NCBI GenBank assembly: GCA_029861865.1
Contig: JAOTYL010000015.1
Coordinates: forward strand, 1-64,000
DNA: 64,000 nt
DNA from: Myxococcales bacterium
Lineage (GTDB): Bacteria; Myxococcota_A; Polyangia; Polyangiales; Houyiibacteriaceae
Direction: 5' to 3'
The notes beneath the pieces were generated by a model. It was not told the origin of the DNA, did no database searches, and was given only the letters and a program-made list of their open reading frames with translations. A program made the translations under genes and the position numbers. Of the stretch, positions 55,629-63,690 are shown one piece after another (position 1 is the first letter of the stretch; each line of letters starts with the position of its first letter).

Positions 55629-55678
55629 GGCACGACAGTACCACGGGGGCAGCGCGACGAGGAAGGCTCGATGACCGA

Positions 55679-56251
55679 TCAGCAGAGGAGCGCACGGACC
55701 GCTCGCTCGACGCCCTCGGCCGCCCATTTCGGAACGGGTCGCCCGGCTCCGAGCGCTGGTCTCACCGCCGAATAGGGAATTCCGGCGACTGCCAGCGTCA
55801 CCAGGTCTACGGGACGGTTGAGTCGGTCGGCGAGTCGGGCGAGCGCCTTGTCGAGGCGGCGGGCCAGTGCCTTGGCGCGTCGAGCCTGCGCGACCGGGAC
55901 GTCCCGAGAGACCAGCTCTTGTCGGCGAAATCGGGTGAGGACGACCGCATCATCCGGATGCGCGACGCACCACTCGACCACTCCCCGGGCGGCCGAGACC
56001 GCAACTTCGATCGGGTCGCCTCCGGTGTCGAGCTGCTCGATGAACTCGTCCTGGAAGCGCTCGACCGTCCGCAGCCAAAGCTCGGCCGCCAGGTGATCGC
56101 GGCTCTCAAACCGATGGTACACAGAGCCGCTTGGTGCGCCGAGCCGGTCGGCCACCGCGGTCATCGTCAACGTCTGGGCGCCTCCCGATGCAACGAGCGA
56201 CCTCGCCGTGTCCAACATCTGTTCGGCGGAGAAGCGAGGCGGTCTACCCAT
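55679..56251 (-). CDS. TetR-family transcriptional repressor
   Basis: 190 residues from ATG 56251. The N-terminal helix-turn-helix is typical (TARSLVASGGAQTLTMTAVADRLGAPSGSVYHRFESRDHL), followed by a helical ligand-binding and dimerisation domain. It overlaps the SRPBCC gene stop by 8 bases, and a perfect 9-base inverted repeat lies just ahead of that operon, so it most likely represses its own promoter. The inducer is unknown; the co-encoded SRPBCC protein suggests a hydrophobic small molecule. Confidence 0.92.
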   Translation of the reverse strand: MGRPPRFSAEQMLDTARSLVASGGAQTLTMTAVADRLGAPSGSVYHRFESRDHLAAELWLRTVERFQDEFIEQLDTGGDPIEVAVSAARGVVEWCVAHPDDAVVLTRFRRQELVSRDVPVAQARRAKALARRLDKALARLADRLNRPVDLVTLAVAGIPYSAVRPALGAGRPVPKWAAEGVERAVRALLC

Positions 56252-56726
56252 GGCCCCGAAGCGCCCGACGCAGCAACCGGACCCACCATGACCATCGGGG
56301 GCGAGTGCCGTCGAGACCGAGCGTCGTAGCCGCCTTGGCGAAGGCGTCTTCCACCAGGGCGTCGTGGAGCGGGCGAATGACGACGGGCCAGGAGACTCGA
56401 GCCAGGCCGCGCGGGTCGATCGAAAGGGTATGGCGGAGGTCGCAGCCATCATGTGCCGGCACCACGGCCAGCTCGTGCCATCCCGAGAAGCCGCGCGGAC
56501 CCGAAAATCGGAATCGCACGCGCTGGCCGGGAACGTACTCGTCGATCGCGTAGCGGATGGGCCCATGCCCTCCAGCCGAACCCAGTCGCAGACCATTCTC
56601 GAGCCACATGGCCGGCCAGTGCTCGGACGGCCAGACGCTGTCTTCGTCACCTGCCAAGGATTCGATCAGAGCCCCGACCTGCTCGGGAGGAACCGGAAAG
56701 TGGCGTTCGTGTAGATTGACATCCAT
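56244..56726 (-). CDS. SRPBCC-family protein, first gene of TetR operon
   Basis: 160 residues of helix-grip fold type: ERHFPVPPEQVGALIESLAG, GPIRYAIDEYVPGQRVRFRFSGPRGFSGWHELAVV and the C-terminal long helix. It probably binds a hydrophobic ligand. The ATG at 56726 coincides with or lies next to the transcription start predicted from the -35/-10 upstream, so its message may lack a leader. It overlaps the TetR gene by 8 bases. Confidence 0.85.
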   Translation of the reverse strand: MDVNLHERHFPVPPEQVGALIESLAGDEDSVWPSEHWPAMWLENGLRLGSAGGHGPIRYAIDEYVPGQRVRFRFSGPRGFSGWHELAVVPAHDGCDLRHTLSIDPRGLARVSWPVVIRPLHDALVEDAFAKAATTLGLDGTRPRWSWWVRLLRRALRGHG

Positions 56727-56732
56727 GGTTGC

Positions 56733-56762
56733 ATATTAGAGAGTAATCTCTAATACTGTCAA
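56733..56762 (-). promoter_or_regulatory. Promoter with embedded TetR operator
   Basis: On the minus strand TTGACA (56762-56757) is a perfect -35, and TAATAT (56738-56733) is a -10 at 18-base spacing. Between and across them lies an inverted repeat of arms TATTAGAGA and TCTCTAATA with spacer GTAA (56734-56755). A repressor bound here would block RNA polymerase. The predicted start is near 56726, at the ATG of the SRPBCC gene. Confidence 0.65.
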
Positions 56763-56820
56763 GTGCTTTTTAAGGCGTCTCCGCGGCCGGTTTCCGGCTA
56801 CCCTCGGTCCGAGGTCACCG

Positions 56821-57126
56821 ATGAATCAAAGACTCAAAGCAGCCAGCATCATCCTGTGTGGCTTGTTCTTGCTCTCTTCGCTGCCGGAGCTCGCGTACGG
56901 ACAAACCACGGTAACGACTGACCCTCCAGCGGCAGAACAGCCTCGACCGTCGGAGCCGTGCCCGGAGGGGAAACGCGGCGGCGCGATCGGCGGCATAGTC
57001 GTCGGCAGCGTGTTTTGGTGGCTGCTACCGATGTCGATTCCCGTGCTCATCACCCAGACGAAGAAGCTCAAGGCACACAACAAGGCGAAATACGAACACC
57101 GGTGCCAGTACGCGCACGGGGGCTAA
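56821..57126 (+). CDS. Small exported membrane protein
   Basis: 101 residues. The signal peptide (IILCGLFLLSSLPELAYG) is followed by a Pro/Thr-rich stretch, then one hydrophobic segment (GGAIGGIVVGSVFWWLLPMSIPVLI) and a basic tail with a lone Cys. GGIVVGS and two Cys residues suggest a small envelope protein. No family recognised. It is divergent from the TetR operon across 94 bases. Confidence 0.65.
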   Translation: MNQRLKAASIILCGLFLLSSLPELAYGQTTVTTDPPAAEQPRPSEPCPEGKRGGAIGGIVVGSVFWWLLPMSIPVLITQTKKLKAHNKAKYEHRCQYAHGG

Positions 57127-57262
57127 GCCTTCGGCCGCTGTCGATAGCGCATCCAAGCAGGCCGCGCGGCCTGACCCGCCTTTTTGTAGAATCGGACTGC
57201 GGTCTCGCGGGCGTGAGCGTACAGCTCGGTAGCTCCCGTCTCCTTGGCGCATTTGTTAGTCG
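57123..57262 (-). pseudogene. Relic of a GNAT acetyltransferase (C-terminal part)
   Basis: The translation CAKETGATELYAHARETAVR then FYKKAGQAARPAWMRYRQRP carries the GNAT C-terminal motif (GA-L-L-AR--A--FY---G). The N-terminal acetyl-CoA-binding half is missing upstream. The palindrome at 57158 lies inside this stretch. The rest of the gap to 57407 holds only a doubtful frame. Confidence 0.45.
57158..57173. repeat. 16-base palindrome CAGGCCGCGCGGCCTG, copy 1
   Basis: Self-complementary 16-mer, identical to the stem of the terminator at 60246-60261. Here it lies inside the GNAT relic, and a T-run follows about 9 bases downstream on the plus strand (57180-57185). Confidence 0.6.
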
Positions 57263-57407
57263 GGCGCGTCTGCCTGGTGGCCGGGCTGCCAGGCGGATTG
57301 GGGCTCTCGCGCGCGTGGTGGCGGCAGTACAACGCGGTGGTGTACAAGGACGGCCAGACCCCTGACCACTTTGCAACGTGGGTCGACGCATGTGCTACAG
57401 AGCTTCT

Positions 57408-57803
57408 ATGATTGAAGACTTAACGACGCGCCAGGAGCTCGAAGCCCTGATGAGCGAGGACGGCGGTGCCGCCATCATCGACTTTTGGTCGCCCTCCTGC
57501 GGGCCGTGCATGGCAATGGCGCCGCACTTCGAATTGGTAGCCAACGAGCTCGAAGATGAGCCGATTCGCTTCGTTAAGATCAACACGGCAAGCCAGCCGT
57601 CGCTGGCCCAGCCTTTCAACATCCACTCGGTGCCCACGTTGCTGTTCGTGAACAACGGCGAGATCTTGGATGTGCGTGTTGGCGCGCTCCCCGGTTCGGC
57701 GTTGACCAAGAAGGCGCAGTGGCTACTTCGAAAGTCCCGAGGCGAAGGCTTATTCTCCGGCCTCTTCGGACGAAGCCGCGCTTCGGGCACCAAACCAGGA
57801 TAG
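57408..57803 (+). CDS. Thioredoxin-family protein
   Basis: 131 residues from ATG 57408. The active site is WSPSCGPCM (CxxC as CGPC), preceded by AAIIDF, with the cis-Pro region as NIHSVPTLLFVNNGE. This is a complete cytoplasmic thioredoxin fold with a C-terminal extension (KKAQWLLRKSRGEGLFSGLFGRSRASG) absent from classical thioredoxins. It should reduce disulfides. It ends 1 base before the convergent Kazal lipoprotein gene. Confidence 0.93.
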   Translation: MIEDLTTRQELEALMSEDGGAAIIDFWSPSCGPCMAMAPHFELVANELEDEPIRFVKINTASQPSLAQPFNIHSVPTLLFVNNGEILDVRVGALPGSALTKKAQWLLRKSRGEGLFSGLFGRSRASGTKPG

Positions 57804-57804
57804 C

Positions 57805-58854
57805 TCAGAAACAGAACCAGCAGCATTGGAACGCTGCCGGAGCGCAAAAGCCCGTCGAACCGACGAAGTCGGGCCGGTTGCATGTCGGCCGGCTCGAATC
57901 AGTGCAGTCGTCATCACTGTGGCAGGGCGTCGAGCAGAGACAGCTCTGTGCGGGACCGCCGATTGGGCAGCACTCGCAGCTCAGGCTTGGGTCTGCGCAT
58001 GTGCCCGTGTTGAAGCCACCGCACATCGGACCCGGGATACACTCCCCCTCATACGCGACCTCGACGCCATGGCAGTGCGCGTCAACGACGCCGCAACCGT
58101 AGGTGACGCCGTCCGTCCCGCACACCGGGTCATAACGGAAGCAGTAGATCTCGCAGCTCGGCTGGCAGGTCTTGGTCGGCGGGTAGCAGATCAAGCGGCC
58201 CGGGCAGTCGTCGTTGCTTTGGCACTCGCCGAACTGCTCGAGGCACTCGACCAGCTCGTGTGTGGGCGTGAATCCGCACTGTCCGTTGCGCTGACGCTCA
58301 CAAGTGGCTTCTTGGTAGCACTGGTACACGGGGCGCCACTCGCACGTGCTGGCGATGTCCATACCCTCTTCGACGCAGAGTTGGCCGCTGCATCCACCGC
58401 GGACGCAGGCACCTCCAGTCGGTTCCTCGCAATACCCCTCGTGCGCGATGCTGACCCCGGCGCAGGCGGCTTCACACGCGCTTACGTAGTTGCGGCCATC
58501 CGTGCCGCAAACCGGTTGGTACACGGTGGGACAATTGCAGTGCGTAGGGCCAGGAACACACCAGTGCGGGACGGGTTCATTCGCAAGCAACCCTGCTCCC
58601 CCTTCGTCTGCCGGGGCGACCGTCGGCATACACTGGTCACCGACGAAGCAATCGGTCGGCGCTTCGCAGTACATCGGATCGTCGCATCGCCCGCGGTGCC
58701 AGGCCTCGTGTCCCCCTTCAGCCGCTTCTTTGAGCGTGTAAGTGTTCCCGTCGATGCTGCAGATGAACCCCTCGGTGCCGAGAGCTTCCCCCGCCCCGCC
58801 ACAACCCCCAAGGGCAAGCGTGACAGCGATGATGGCTAGGCAAACTCGTTTCAT
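57805..58854 (-). CDS. Cys-rich lipoprotein with Kazal-type and eight-cysteine domains
   Basis: 349 residues from ATG 58854. The signal peptide [17 protein letters not shown] ends at a lipobox Cys. Two Kazal-type serine protease inhibitor segments are visible: [20 protein letters not shown] and [13 protein letters not shown] with EVAYEGEC. Between them lies an eight-cysteine cluster ([20 protein letters not shown] to [19 protein letters not shown]). About 12% of residues are Cys, so the protein must fold outside the cytoplasm. It could inhibit proteases at the cell surface, a role known for Kazal folds but not shown here. Confidence 0.9.
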   Translation of the reverse strand: MKRVCLAIIAVTLALGGCGGAGEALGTEGFICSIDGNTYTLKEAAEGGHEAWHRGRCDDPMYCEAPTDCFVGDQCMPTVAPADEGGAGLLANEPVPHWCVPGPTHCNCPTVYQPVCGTDGRNYVSACEAACAGVSIAHEGYCEEPTGGACVRGGCSGQLCVEEGMDIASTCEWRPVYQCYQEATCERQRNGQCGFTPTHELVECLEQFGECQSNDDCPGRLICYPPTKTCQPSCEIYCFRYDPVCGTDGVTYGCGVVDAHCHGVEVAYEGECIPGPMCGGFNTGTCADPSLSCECCPIGGPAQSCLCSTPCHSDDDCTDSSRPTCNRPDFVGSTGFCAPAAFQCCWFCF

Positions 58855-59119
58855 GTCGCCCTCTCTGGACAAGAGACAACTACCGTTAAAGCAACATCGA
58901 TGCCAACGCGGGAACCGCGATACTTCAGCATTTCCAGGGTATGCGAGGGTATGAGGGTGTGCCATCGCGTGCCACGCCGCACACGAAAAAGTCATTGTGT
59001 GGGAGCATGGCATCGGCTGTGTATCGATCGCAGCCTACGCCCGTTGCGCGCTTCGTCCAAGGACATCCCCCCGACGCAACGATACTCGAGGGGCTCCCAG
59101 CCAGGTCGAGGTCCCAACA

Positions 59120-59255
59120 ACCCCTCTCAGGTTGGCGTCAAGCAGCGTTCGCGGCGGCGCGCGTGTAGCGAGGGGCGTCTATCGACCATCGGTACGCCAA
59201 CCCTCGTCATCCACGGAAAGGAAGACCCGCTCGTACCCGTGCTTTGTGGCTTCAG
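59120..59255 (+). pseudogene. Relic of an alpha/beta hydrolase gene
   Basis: GRLSTIGTPTLVIHGKEDPL then VPVLCGF is the strand 7-8 region with the catalytic Asp of alpha/beta hydrolases. Just before it, in another frame, PLSGWRQAAFAAARV matches the helix that normally precedes that strand in the same family (RQ-AA). The frame break and missing rest mark a decayed gene. It lies in the 411-base gap between the Kazal lipoprotein and the SDR; the remaining bases (58855-59119) show nothing recognisable. Confidence 0.55.
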
Positions 59256-59265
59256 GCCTTCTTGG

Positions 59266-60060
59266 TCACTCCGGCACGTGTTTGGGCACGATGCGCTCGA
59301 CCAGCTTCGGAAAGAATCGCTTCAGGTAGATGCCGTAGACTTCCTTGCCCCCGATGTAGATCTCGGAGCGGCCTTTTGCGATTGCGTCTGCGATCTTACG
59401 GGCGCAGTCGGTCGAATCCATGCCTGAGGCGACCGCCGCGTCGGCTTTGCCGTGCACCTGTCCATCGCTCGAGATGGCGTGCGTGGAAATCTCAGTGCGG
59501 ATGTAACCAGGGCAGACGATCGTGACCCCAACACCGGTATCGTGAAGCTCTGCGCGCAGCGAGTCGAAGTACCCGCGCACCGCGTGTTTCGACGCCGCGT
59601 AGCTCGAGCGGAAGGGAGTGCCGACGTAGCCCGCGACACTACTGATGACCACGATGCGCCCACTCCGGCGGGCCAACATCGAGGGCAGCACCGCATTGGT
59701 GAGTGCAATCGGTGCGAAGAAGTTGAGCTCCATCAGTCGACGCACGTCGGCCAGACGTGTGTCCTGGGCCGTTGCGCGCTGAGTCACGCCGGCGTTGTTG
59801 ACGAGCACGTCGATGGGACCTGCAGCGGCTTGCGCCTTGTTGGCGAGCCCGGTCCACGAGGTCTCGTCGAGCAGGTCTCCACCAAGGACGTGCACACGCT
59901 CCGGGTCGGGACATTTCGAGCGAAGCTCCTCGAGCCGGGCGGACCGTCGCGCCGTGAGCACGAGCGTCGCGTCTCGCTTGGCTAACTCGAGGGCCAGAGA
60001 TTCGCCAATCCCGGAGGAGGCCCCGGTAATCCACACCGTCTTTGCTTCGTATGAGGACAT
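59266..60060 (-). CDS. Short-chain dehydrogenase/reductase (DHRS7-like)
   Basis: 264 residues. The coenzyme motif is TGASSGIGESLA, structural VNNAG, the catalytic Ser in VISSVAG and YxxxK as YAASK. The C-terminal segment (EIYIGGKEVYGIYLKRFFPKLVERIV) is basic and amphipathic, as in DHRS7B-type enzymes that associate with membranes. The substrate is unknown; 3-keto lipid or steroid is possible. The 216 bases between it and HigA hold a short possible frame (60102-60236) and a terminator. Confidence 0.93.
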   Translation of the reverse strand: MSSYEAKTVWITGASSGIGESLALELAKRDATLVLTARRSARLEELRSKCPDPERVHVLGGDLLDETSWTGLANKAQAAAGPIDVLVNNAGVTQRATAQDTRLADVRRLMELNFFAPIALTNAVLPSMLARRSGRIVVISSVAGYVGTPFRSSYAASKHAVRGYFDSLRAELHDTGVGVTIVCPGYIRTEISTHAISSDGQVHGKADAAVASGMDSTDCARKIADAIAKGRSEIYIGGKEVYGIYLKRFFPKLVERIVPKHVPE

Positions 60061-60245
60061 CCCTGGCAGCTAGCTCGCATACGACTTAGTCGCAATGAAC
60101 ATTGCAGGCGTGTCGGTTTCAGCGGCTCGCGCTGACGGCCGACGTCCTGCCGAGGATTCGAAGCGAGCTGAACTTCATTACATTCGTTGCCGGGGCGATG
60201 CTGTTCGGCGGAGCACTTCTCGCACTCGCCCAATGACATCTTGCA

Positions 60246-60269
60246 CAGGCCGCGCGGCCTGTTGTTTTT
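60246..60269 (+). terminator. Rho-independent terminator
   Basis: CAGGCCGCGCGGCCTG folds into a 6-bp stem with a 4-base loop and is followed by TTGTTTTT. It points in the plus direction and lies 9 bases after a possible short frame ending at 60236. It shares the stem with the palindrome at 57158. Confidence 0.6.
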
Positions 60270-60276
60270 GCTGCGT

Positions 60277-60588
60277 TCAAGCGGCGTTCGCTGGATCGAT
60301 TTGGTCTAGGTCGGCCTTGTGCGCACGGGCGGCTTCCCAGAGATCAAGAGCTCGCTGGGCGTTGAGCCAAAACTCAGGCGTGTTGCCAAAGTAGCGGGAG
60401 AGCCGCAGGGCCATCGCTGGGCTCAAAGCACGCTGTTCATTGATCAACTCGTTGACCGTCTGACGGGACACCTTGATCGCCTTCGCCAACTCGGCCACCG
60501 AGAGGTCGTAGTCCGGCAGAAAGTCTTCCCTCAGCATCTCACCCGGATGCGTGGGCTTGATCATTCTCTTATTTACACGCTTCTTCAT
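60277..60588 (-). CDS. higA: HigA-type antitoxin, XRE family
   Basis: 103 residues from ATG 60588; ATG 60564 (MIKPTHPGEML) is the other likely start. IKPTHPGEMLREDFLPDYDL then SVAELAKAIKVSRQTVNELI then PAMALRLSRYFGNTPEFWLN is the addiction-module antidote form of the helix-turn-helix. It should bind and block HigB and repress the operon. It lies 14 bases after the toxin gene, in the toxin-first order typical of higBA. Confidence 0.93.
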   Translation of the reverse strand: MKKRVNKRMIKPTHPGEMLREDFLPDYDLSVAELAKAIKVSRQTVNELINEQRALSPAMALRLSRYFGNTPEFWLNAQRALDLWEAARAHKADLDQIDPANAA

Positions 60589-60602
60589 CGCTCTTTCCCG
60601 GA

Positions 60603-60884
60603 CTAGTGATAGTCGGCTACCTCGACGTCGTACGCATCGCCATCCTCGAAGCGAAAGCAGACCCTCCACTGGTCGTTGATGCAGATCGCGTGCTGACCCT
60701 TTCGATCTCCACGCAAGGCATGGAGTCGGTTGCTGGGGGGAACTCTGAGATCATCAAGCTGCGTTGCATGGTGAACATATTCCAATCGCCGAATCGACCT
60801 CCGCAGGAGGTCGGGCGGCAGTCGCCGAGATTTGCCCTTGGTGAACAAGTCGCTCGTGTGCTTGTCAGCGAACGTCTTGATCAC
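60603..60884 (-). CDS. higB: HigB-type toxin, RelE superfamily
   Basis: 93 residues from GTG 60884, which matches the usual start (VIKTFADKHTSDLFTKG); a further GTG at 60911 is in frame. The family blocks are RRLEYVHHATQLDDLRVPPSNRLHALRGDRKGQHAICINDQWRVCFRFEDGDAYDVEVADYH, including the conserved IN-QWRVCF stretch and the terminal YH. HigB cleaves mRNA on the ribosome. The complete length and intact C-terminus suggest an active toxin. Confidence 0.93.
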   Translation of the reverse strand: MIKTFADKHTSDLFTKGKSRRLPPDLLRRSIRRLEYVHHATQLDDLRVPPSNRLHALRGDRKGQHAICINDQWRVCFRFEDGDAYDVEVADYH

Positions 60885-61073
60885 TGGTAAACGTAACGCG
60901 TCACGTGACACGAGTCAACTCTTATGGGTTCTCGGAGAGATCCGGCCGGGTTCATACCTGGAGAGGTCGCAAGGTTCGTGCCGGGCAGTGGCGTCGTGAT
61001 TTCAGCGGGTTGGCAACGTGCGGCTGGCGGAGATTGGCGAGCCCGTTAGCGGGCGTTGCCCCCGTCGCCTTGC

Positions 61074-62024
61074 TCAAGGCGCCGAACGCCAGCGGGCGAC
61101 GAGGTCCTCCGCAGCCCCGGCCCAGCCAGGAACTTCAAACCGAAACCCCGCATCGAGGAGGCGCCCCGGAACTACGCGGCGGCTCTTCAAGACCAGCTCG
61201 GTATCGGTTCGCAAAAAGAAGGCTCCGATCTCGAGCATCCACTTGGTCGCGGGCAACCCGAGCCGGATGCCCCATGCCTTTCGCAGCGCTTGCATGAAGT
61301 CCCGATAGGGAAGCGGGTTGGGCGAAGCGAGGTTGACCGGGCCCGTCATGGTCTCGTGCTCGACCAGAAAGCGCACCGCGCAAACGAAGTCCTGATCGTG
61401 AATCCACGAGACGAATTGCCGTCCGCCTGCGACTGGGCCACCGAGCCCAAAGCGCACGAGGCGCAGCAGCGTGTCGAAGATGCCGCCGCGGTCCGGGCTC
61501 ATCACCATCGCCGTGCGCAGCGCCACCTGGCGTGTGTTCGGCGTGTTTGCGTCTGCCTGCGCTTGCTCCCAAGCCTTCGCGATCGCGACGCTCCGACCCC
61601 AGTACGCGGGCACATCCGGCTCCTGTCCCCCGATGATGCCCGTCGTTTCGTCGTTGGGCGCGTCGAACCGATGCGCATAGATCGTCGCCGTGCTCATCTG
61701 CAACCACGTCGCCGGCGGTCTTCGCGCAGCCGCAATGGCCTCCCCCACCACCCGCGTCGAATCCACCCGCGAATCAAACATCTCGCGCAAGTTCTTCTCC
61801 GTATACCGGCAGTTCACACTCCGACCCGCAAGATTGATGACCACGTCTGCCCCGTCCATCTCGGTCGCCCAATCGCCGAGCGAGCGCCCGTCCCATTCCA
61901 CCAGCCGCCCCGCCACCGGTTGCGCCGACCGCCCCAGGATCACCACCTCGTGCCCGTCGGCAAGGAACGCGCGCGCGAGCACCTGGCCGACTTGGCCGCT
62001 TCCGCCTGGAAGAACCAGTTTCAT
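61074..62024 (-). CDS. TIGR01777 family epimerase (extended SDR)
   Basis: 316 residues from ATG 62024 (MKLVLPGGSGQVGQVLA), a Rossmann-fold extended SDR. The family blocks are INLAGRSVNCRYTEKNLREM, the ATIYAHRFDAPNDE region and GGPVAGGRQFVSWIHDQDFVCAV. The C-terminal DUF1731-like part (WMLEIGAFFLRTDTELVLKSRRVVPGRLLDAGFRF) is complete. These proteins are predicted nucleoside-diphosphate-sugar epimerases of unknown substrate. A decayed copy of part of such a gene lies at 54513-54600. The 189 bases between it and HigB show nothing recognisable. Confidence 0.93.
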   Translation of the reverse strand: MKLVLPGGSGQVGQVLARAFLADGHEVVILGRSAQPVAGRLVEWDGRSLGDWATEMDGADVVINLAGRSVNCRYTEKNLREMFDSRVDSTRVVGEAIAAARRPPATWLQMSTATIYAHRFDAPNDETTGIIGGQEPDVPAYWGRSVAIAKAWEQAQADANTPNTRQVALRTAMVMSPDRGGIFDTLLRLVRFGLGGPVAGGRQFVSWIHDQDFVCAVRFLVEHETMTGPVNLASPNPLPYRDFMQALRKAWGIRLGLPATKWMLEIGAFFLRTDTELVLKSRRVVPGRLLDAGFRFEVPGWAGAAEDLVARWRSAP

Positions 62025-62154
62025 GGGGGGGACGCTGGGGTCAGGGGTGGACGGGGTCAATTATGTTGGTGGGGCGTCCAGTTGGAGGGGGCCGGAATCG
62101 GTAGATCGTCAAGCGCGCCGGCCTAATGCAGATTGACCGGTTATCTTGGAGTGG

Positions 62155-62970
62155 ATGGCACAGACAGCTTCGACCTCAACGAAGTCAATAGCAAGACAAC
62201 GGAAAGGTGACCCTGAACGCCACCATCTGATCTTCTGTGATGAGTCTGGTACCCACGGTGCGAAGTTCTTCGGCTTCGGTACGCTTTGGATGACCTGGGA
62301 GCGACGCGGCGATTTCCAGAAAATCTGGGCAATGCTACAAGCCGATTTCAAAGCGCCAAGCGAGGTGAAATGGACGAAGGTGAGTAGGCAGACCTTGCCA
62401 TTCTTTATGGCACTCGTAGACGAGTTCTTCGCGAGACCTTGGCTAACTTTTCATTGTATCGTCATCGCACGGACTGACGTCGACCTGAATCGCCATTCTC
62501 GAGACTGGGACCTAGCCCGTAGAAAGCACTTCACGATGCTGCTCGCGAACAAAATCAAACGCTTCGCGGCACCGGGCAAGGAGTATCGGATTCGGGTCGA
62601 CCCGATAGCATCAAGATACAGCAAGGCCGACGAAGCGGCCAAGATCATCCTTGAACACACGCTAAAGCGTGTTCCATCGGTGGATGGCGACGACACAATA
62701 CACAGCCTGCTTACGGTGGATAGTAAGAAGACACCGGGTATTCAGCTCAGCGACCTCCTACTGGGTGCGGTCATCGCGTCCAGACAGGGCAAGGTGACGG
62801 CTGAACCCAAGCGTCGGCTCATCGCGCACATTGCAGAGCACTTGGGCTGGGACGAACTCACACATGACACTTATCCCGGTGCCCGAAAATTCAACATTTG
62901 GCGCTTCTGGGACCCGAATTGTGGTACCGAACGCCCAGAGATAACCCGTTTGGCGACCCGAGTACGCTAG
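62155..62970 (+). CDS. DUF3800 protein (predicted RNase H-like fold)
   Basis: 271 residues from ATG 62155; a TTG at 62146 is in frame. DUF3800 motifs are LIFCDESGTHG near the N-terminus, WTKVSRQTLPFFMALVDEFF, and GIQLSDLLLGAV near the C-terminus, with acidic residues of an RNase H-like site. The family is commonly carried in phage and defence islands, and its exact role is unsettled. AGA/AGG and ATA codons are more frequent than in neighbouring genes, which suggests recent transfer. The HsdR relic lies immediately downstream. Confidence 0.87.
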   Translation: MAQTASTSTKSIARQRKGDPERHHLIFCDESGTHGAKFFGFGTLWMTWERRGDFQKIWAMLQADFKAPSEVKWTKVSRQTLPFFMALVDEFFARPWLTFHCIVIARTDVDLNRHSRDWDLARRKHFTMLLANKIKRFAAPGKEYRIRVDPIASRYSKADEAAKIILEHTLKRVPSVDGDDTIHSLLTVDSKKTPGIQLSDLLLGAVIASRQGKVTAEPKRRLIAHIAEHLGWDELTHDTYPGARKFNIWRFWDPNCGTERPEITRLATRVR

Positions 62971-62976
62971 AACCGC

Positions 62977-63153
62977 TCAGTAGTACTGCCGAATGTACCC
63001 GTACGCTTTGTCAAACAGGTCTTGGTCCTGATGCAACTTGTACTTGAACAAAGTCTTCCGCAGCGCCTTCTTCACTTCGCGCTCTCCCGCATGTGTGTTC
63101 TGCCACCCATCGAAACGGACGAGACGGACGATTTCGTCGATGTCGTTGACGAC
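62977..63153 (-). pseudogene. HsdR C-terminal relic (type I restriction enzyme)
   Basis: The frame VVNDIDEIVRLVRFDGWQNT then HAGEREVKKALRKTLFKYKL then HQDQDLFDKAYGYIRQYY matches the C-terminal helical tail of HsdR. The helicase and nuclease domains that should precede it are absent; a small zinc-ribbon membrane gene lies there instead. The relic ends 7 bases from the DUF3800 stop. Confidence 0.7.
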
Positions 63154-63161
63154 TCTCAAGC

Positions 63162-63494
63162 TCAATCCAACCCCGCCCCACACTTGCTGCAGAACTTCTG
63201 CGGGGTGATCAGGTTTTCTGGCTGGCACACCTTTCCGCACGCGAGGCAGACGCGAGTCCGGTAGATGGGGATCCACATTAAGGGCAGCATTGCCGCGCCG
63301 AGAATCGCGAACGGTAGCGACATCGGAATCGCCATTAGGACGATCATGCCGACGATGACGGTGACGTTGAACGCGGATACGCGGCGGTACCAACGCTTCT
63401 TGAAGGCCGAATCCCGTCCTCTGAAGAAGAGCCACGTTCCGATGACGAGAGCAAACCAAATGGGGAAATAGATCGCGAAGAGTGTTTCGTTCAT
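63162..63494 (-). CDS. Small membrane protein with zinc ribbon
   Basis: 110 residues. Two or three membrane helices (LFAIYFPIWFALVIGTWLFF; VTVIVGMIVLMAIPMSLPFAILGAAMLPLMWI) are followed by a C-terminal double-Cys zinc ribbon, CLACGKVCQPENLITPQKFCSKCG. The ribbon suggests metal-dependent binding of nucleic acid or protein at the cytoplasmic face. It is followed by the HsdR relic. The 196 bases upstream to the DUF4336 start hold nothing recognised. Function unknown. Confidence 0.75.
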   Translation of the reverse strand: MNETLFAIYFPIWFALVIGTWLFFRGRDSAFKKRWYRRVSAFNVTVIVGMIVLMAIPMSLPFAILGAAMLPLMWIPIYRTRVCLACGKVCQPENLITPQKFCSKCGAGLD

Positions 63495-63690
63495 ATGGCC
63501 CTAGGACCAACACTACCTAATGTGCTCGAGGTAGATCCAGGTAAGCGCCGCTGCGATGCCAGTAGGGACACCGGCCCGGGCCGGTGAGCTGGACCACCGC
63601 GAAGCTGGTTTCTCTTTTTCGGTTGTAGACCGGTTCACAGCTCGAATCAGGGCCTAGCCAGCCGCCCCCCAACGACCCTATACCCGCCCC

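Noticed and set aside
57277-57411. Short plus-strand frame overlapping the thioredoxin start
   Set aside because: No recognisable fold, weak start, and the opposite strand carries a clearer GNAT relic; kept only as a note.
60102-60236. 44-codon TTG-start frame ending 9 bases before the terminator
   Set aside because: A stop immediately precedes the TTG, there is no SD and no family match; only its position before a terminator speaks for it.
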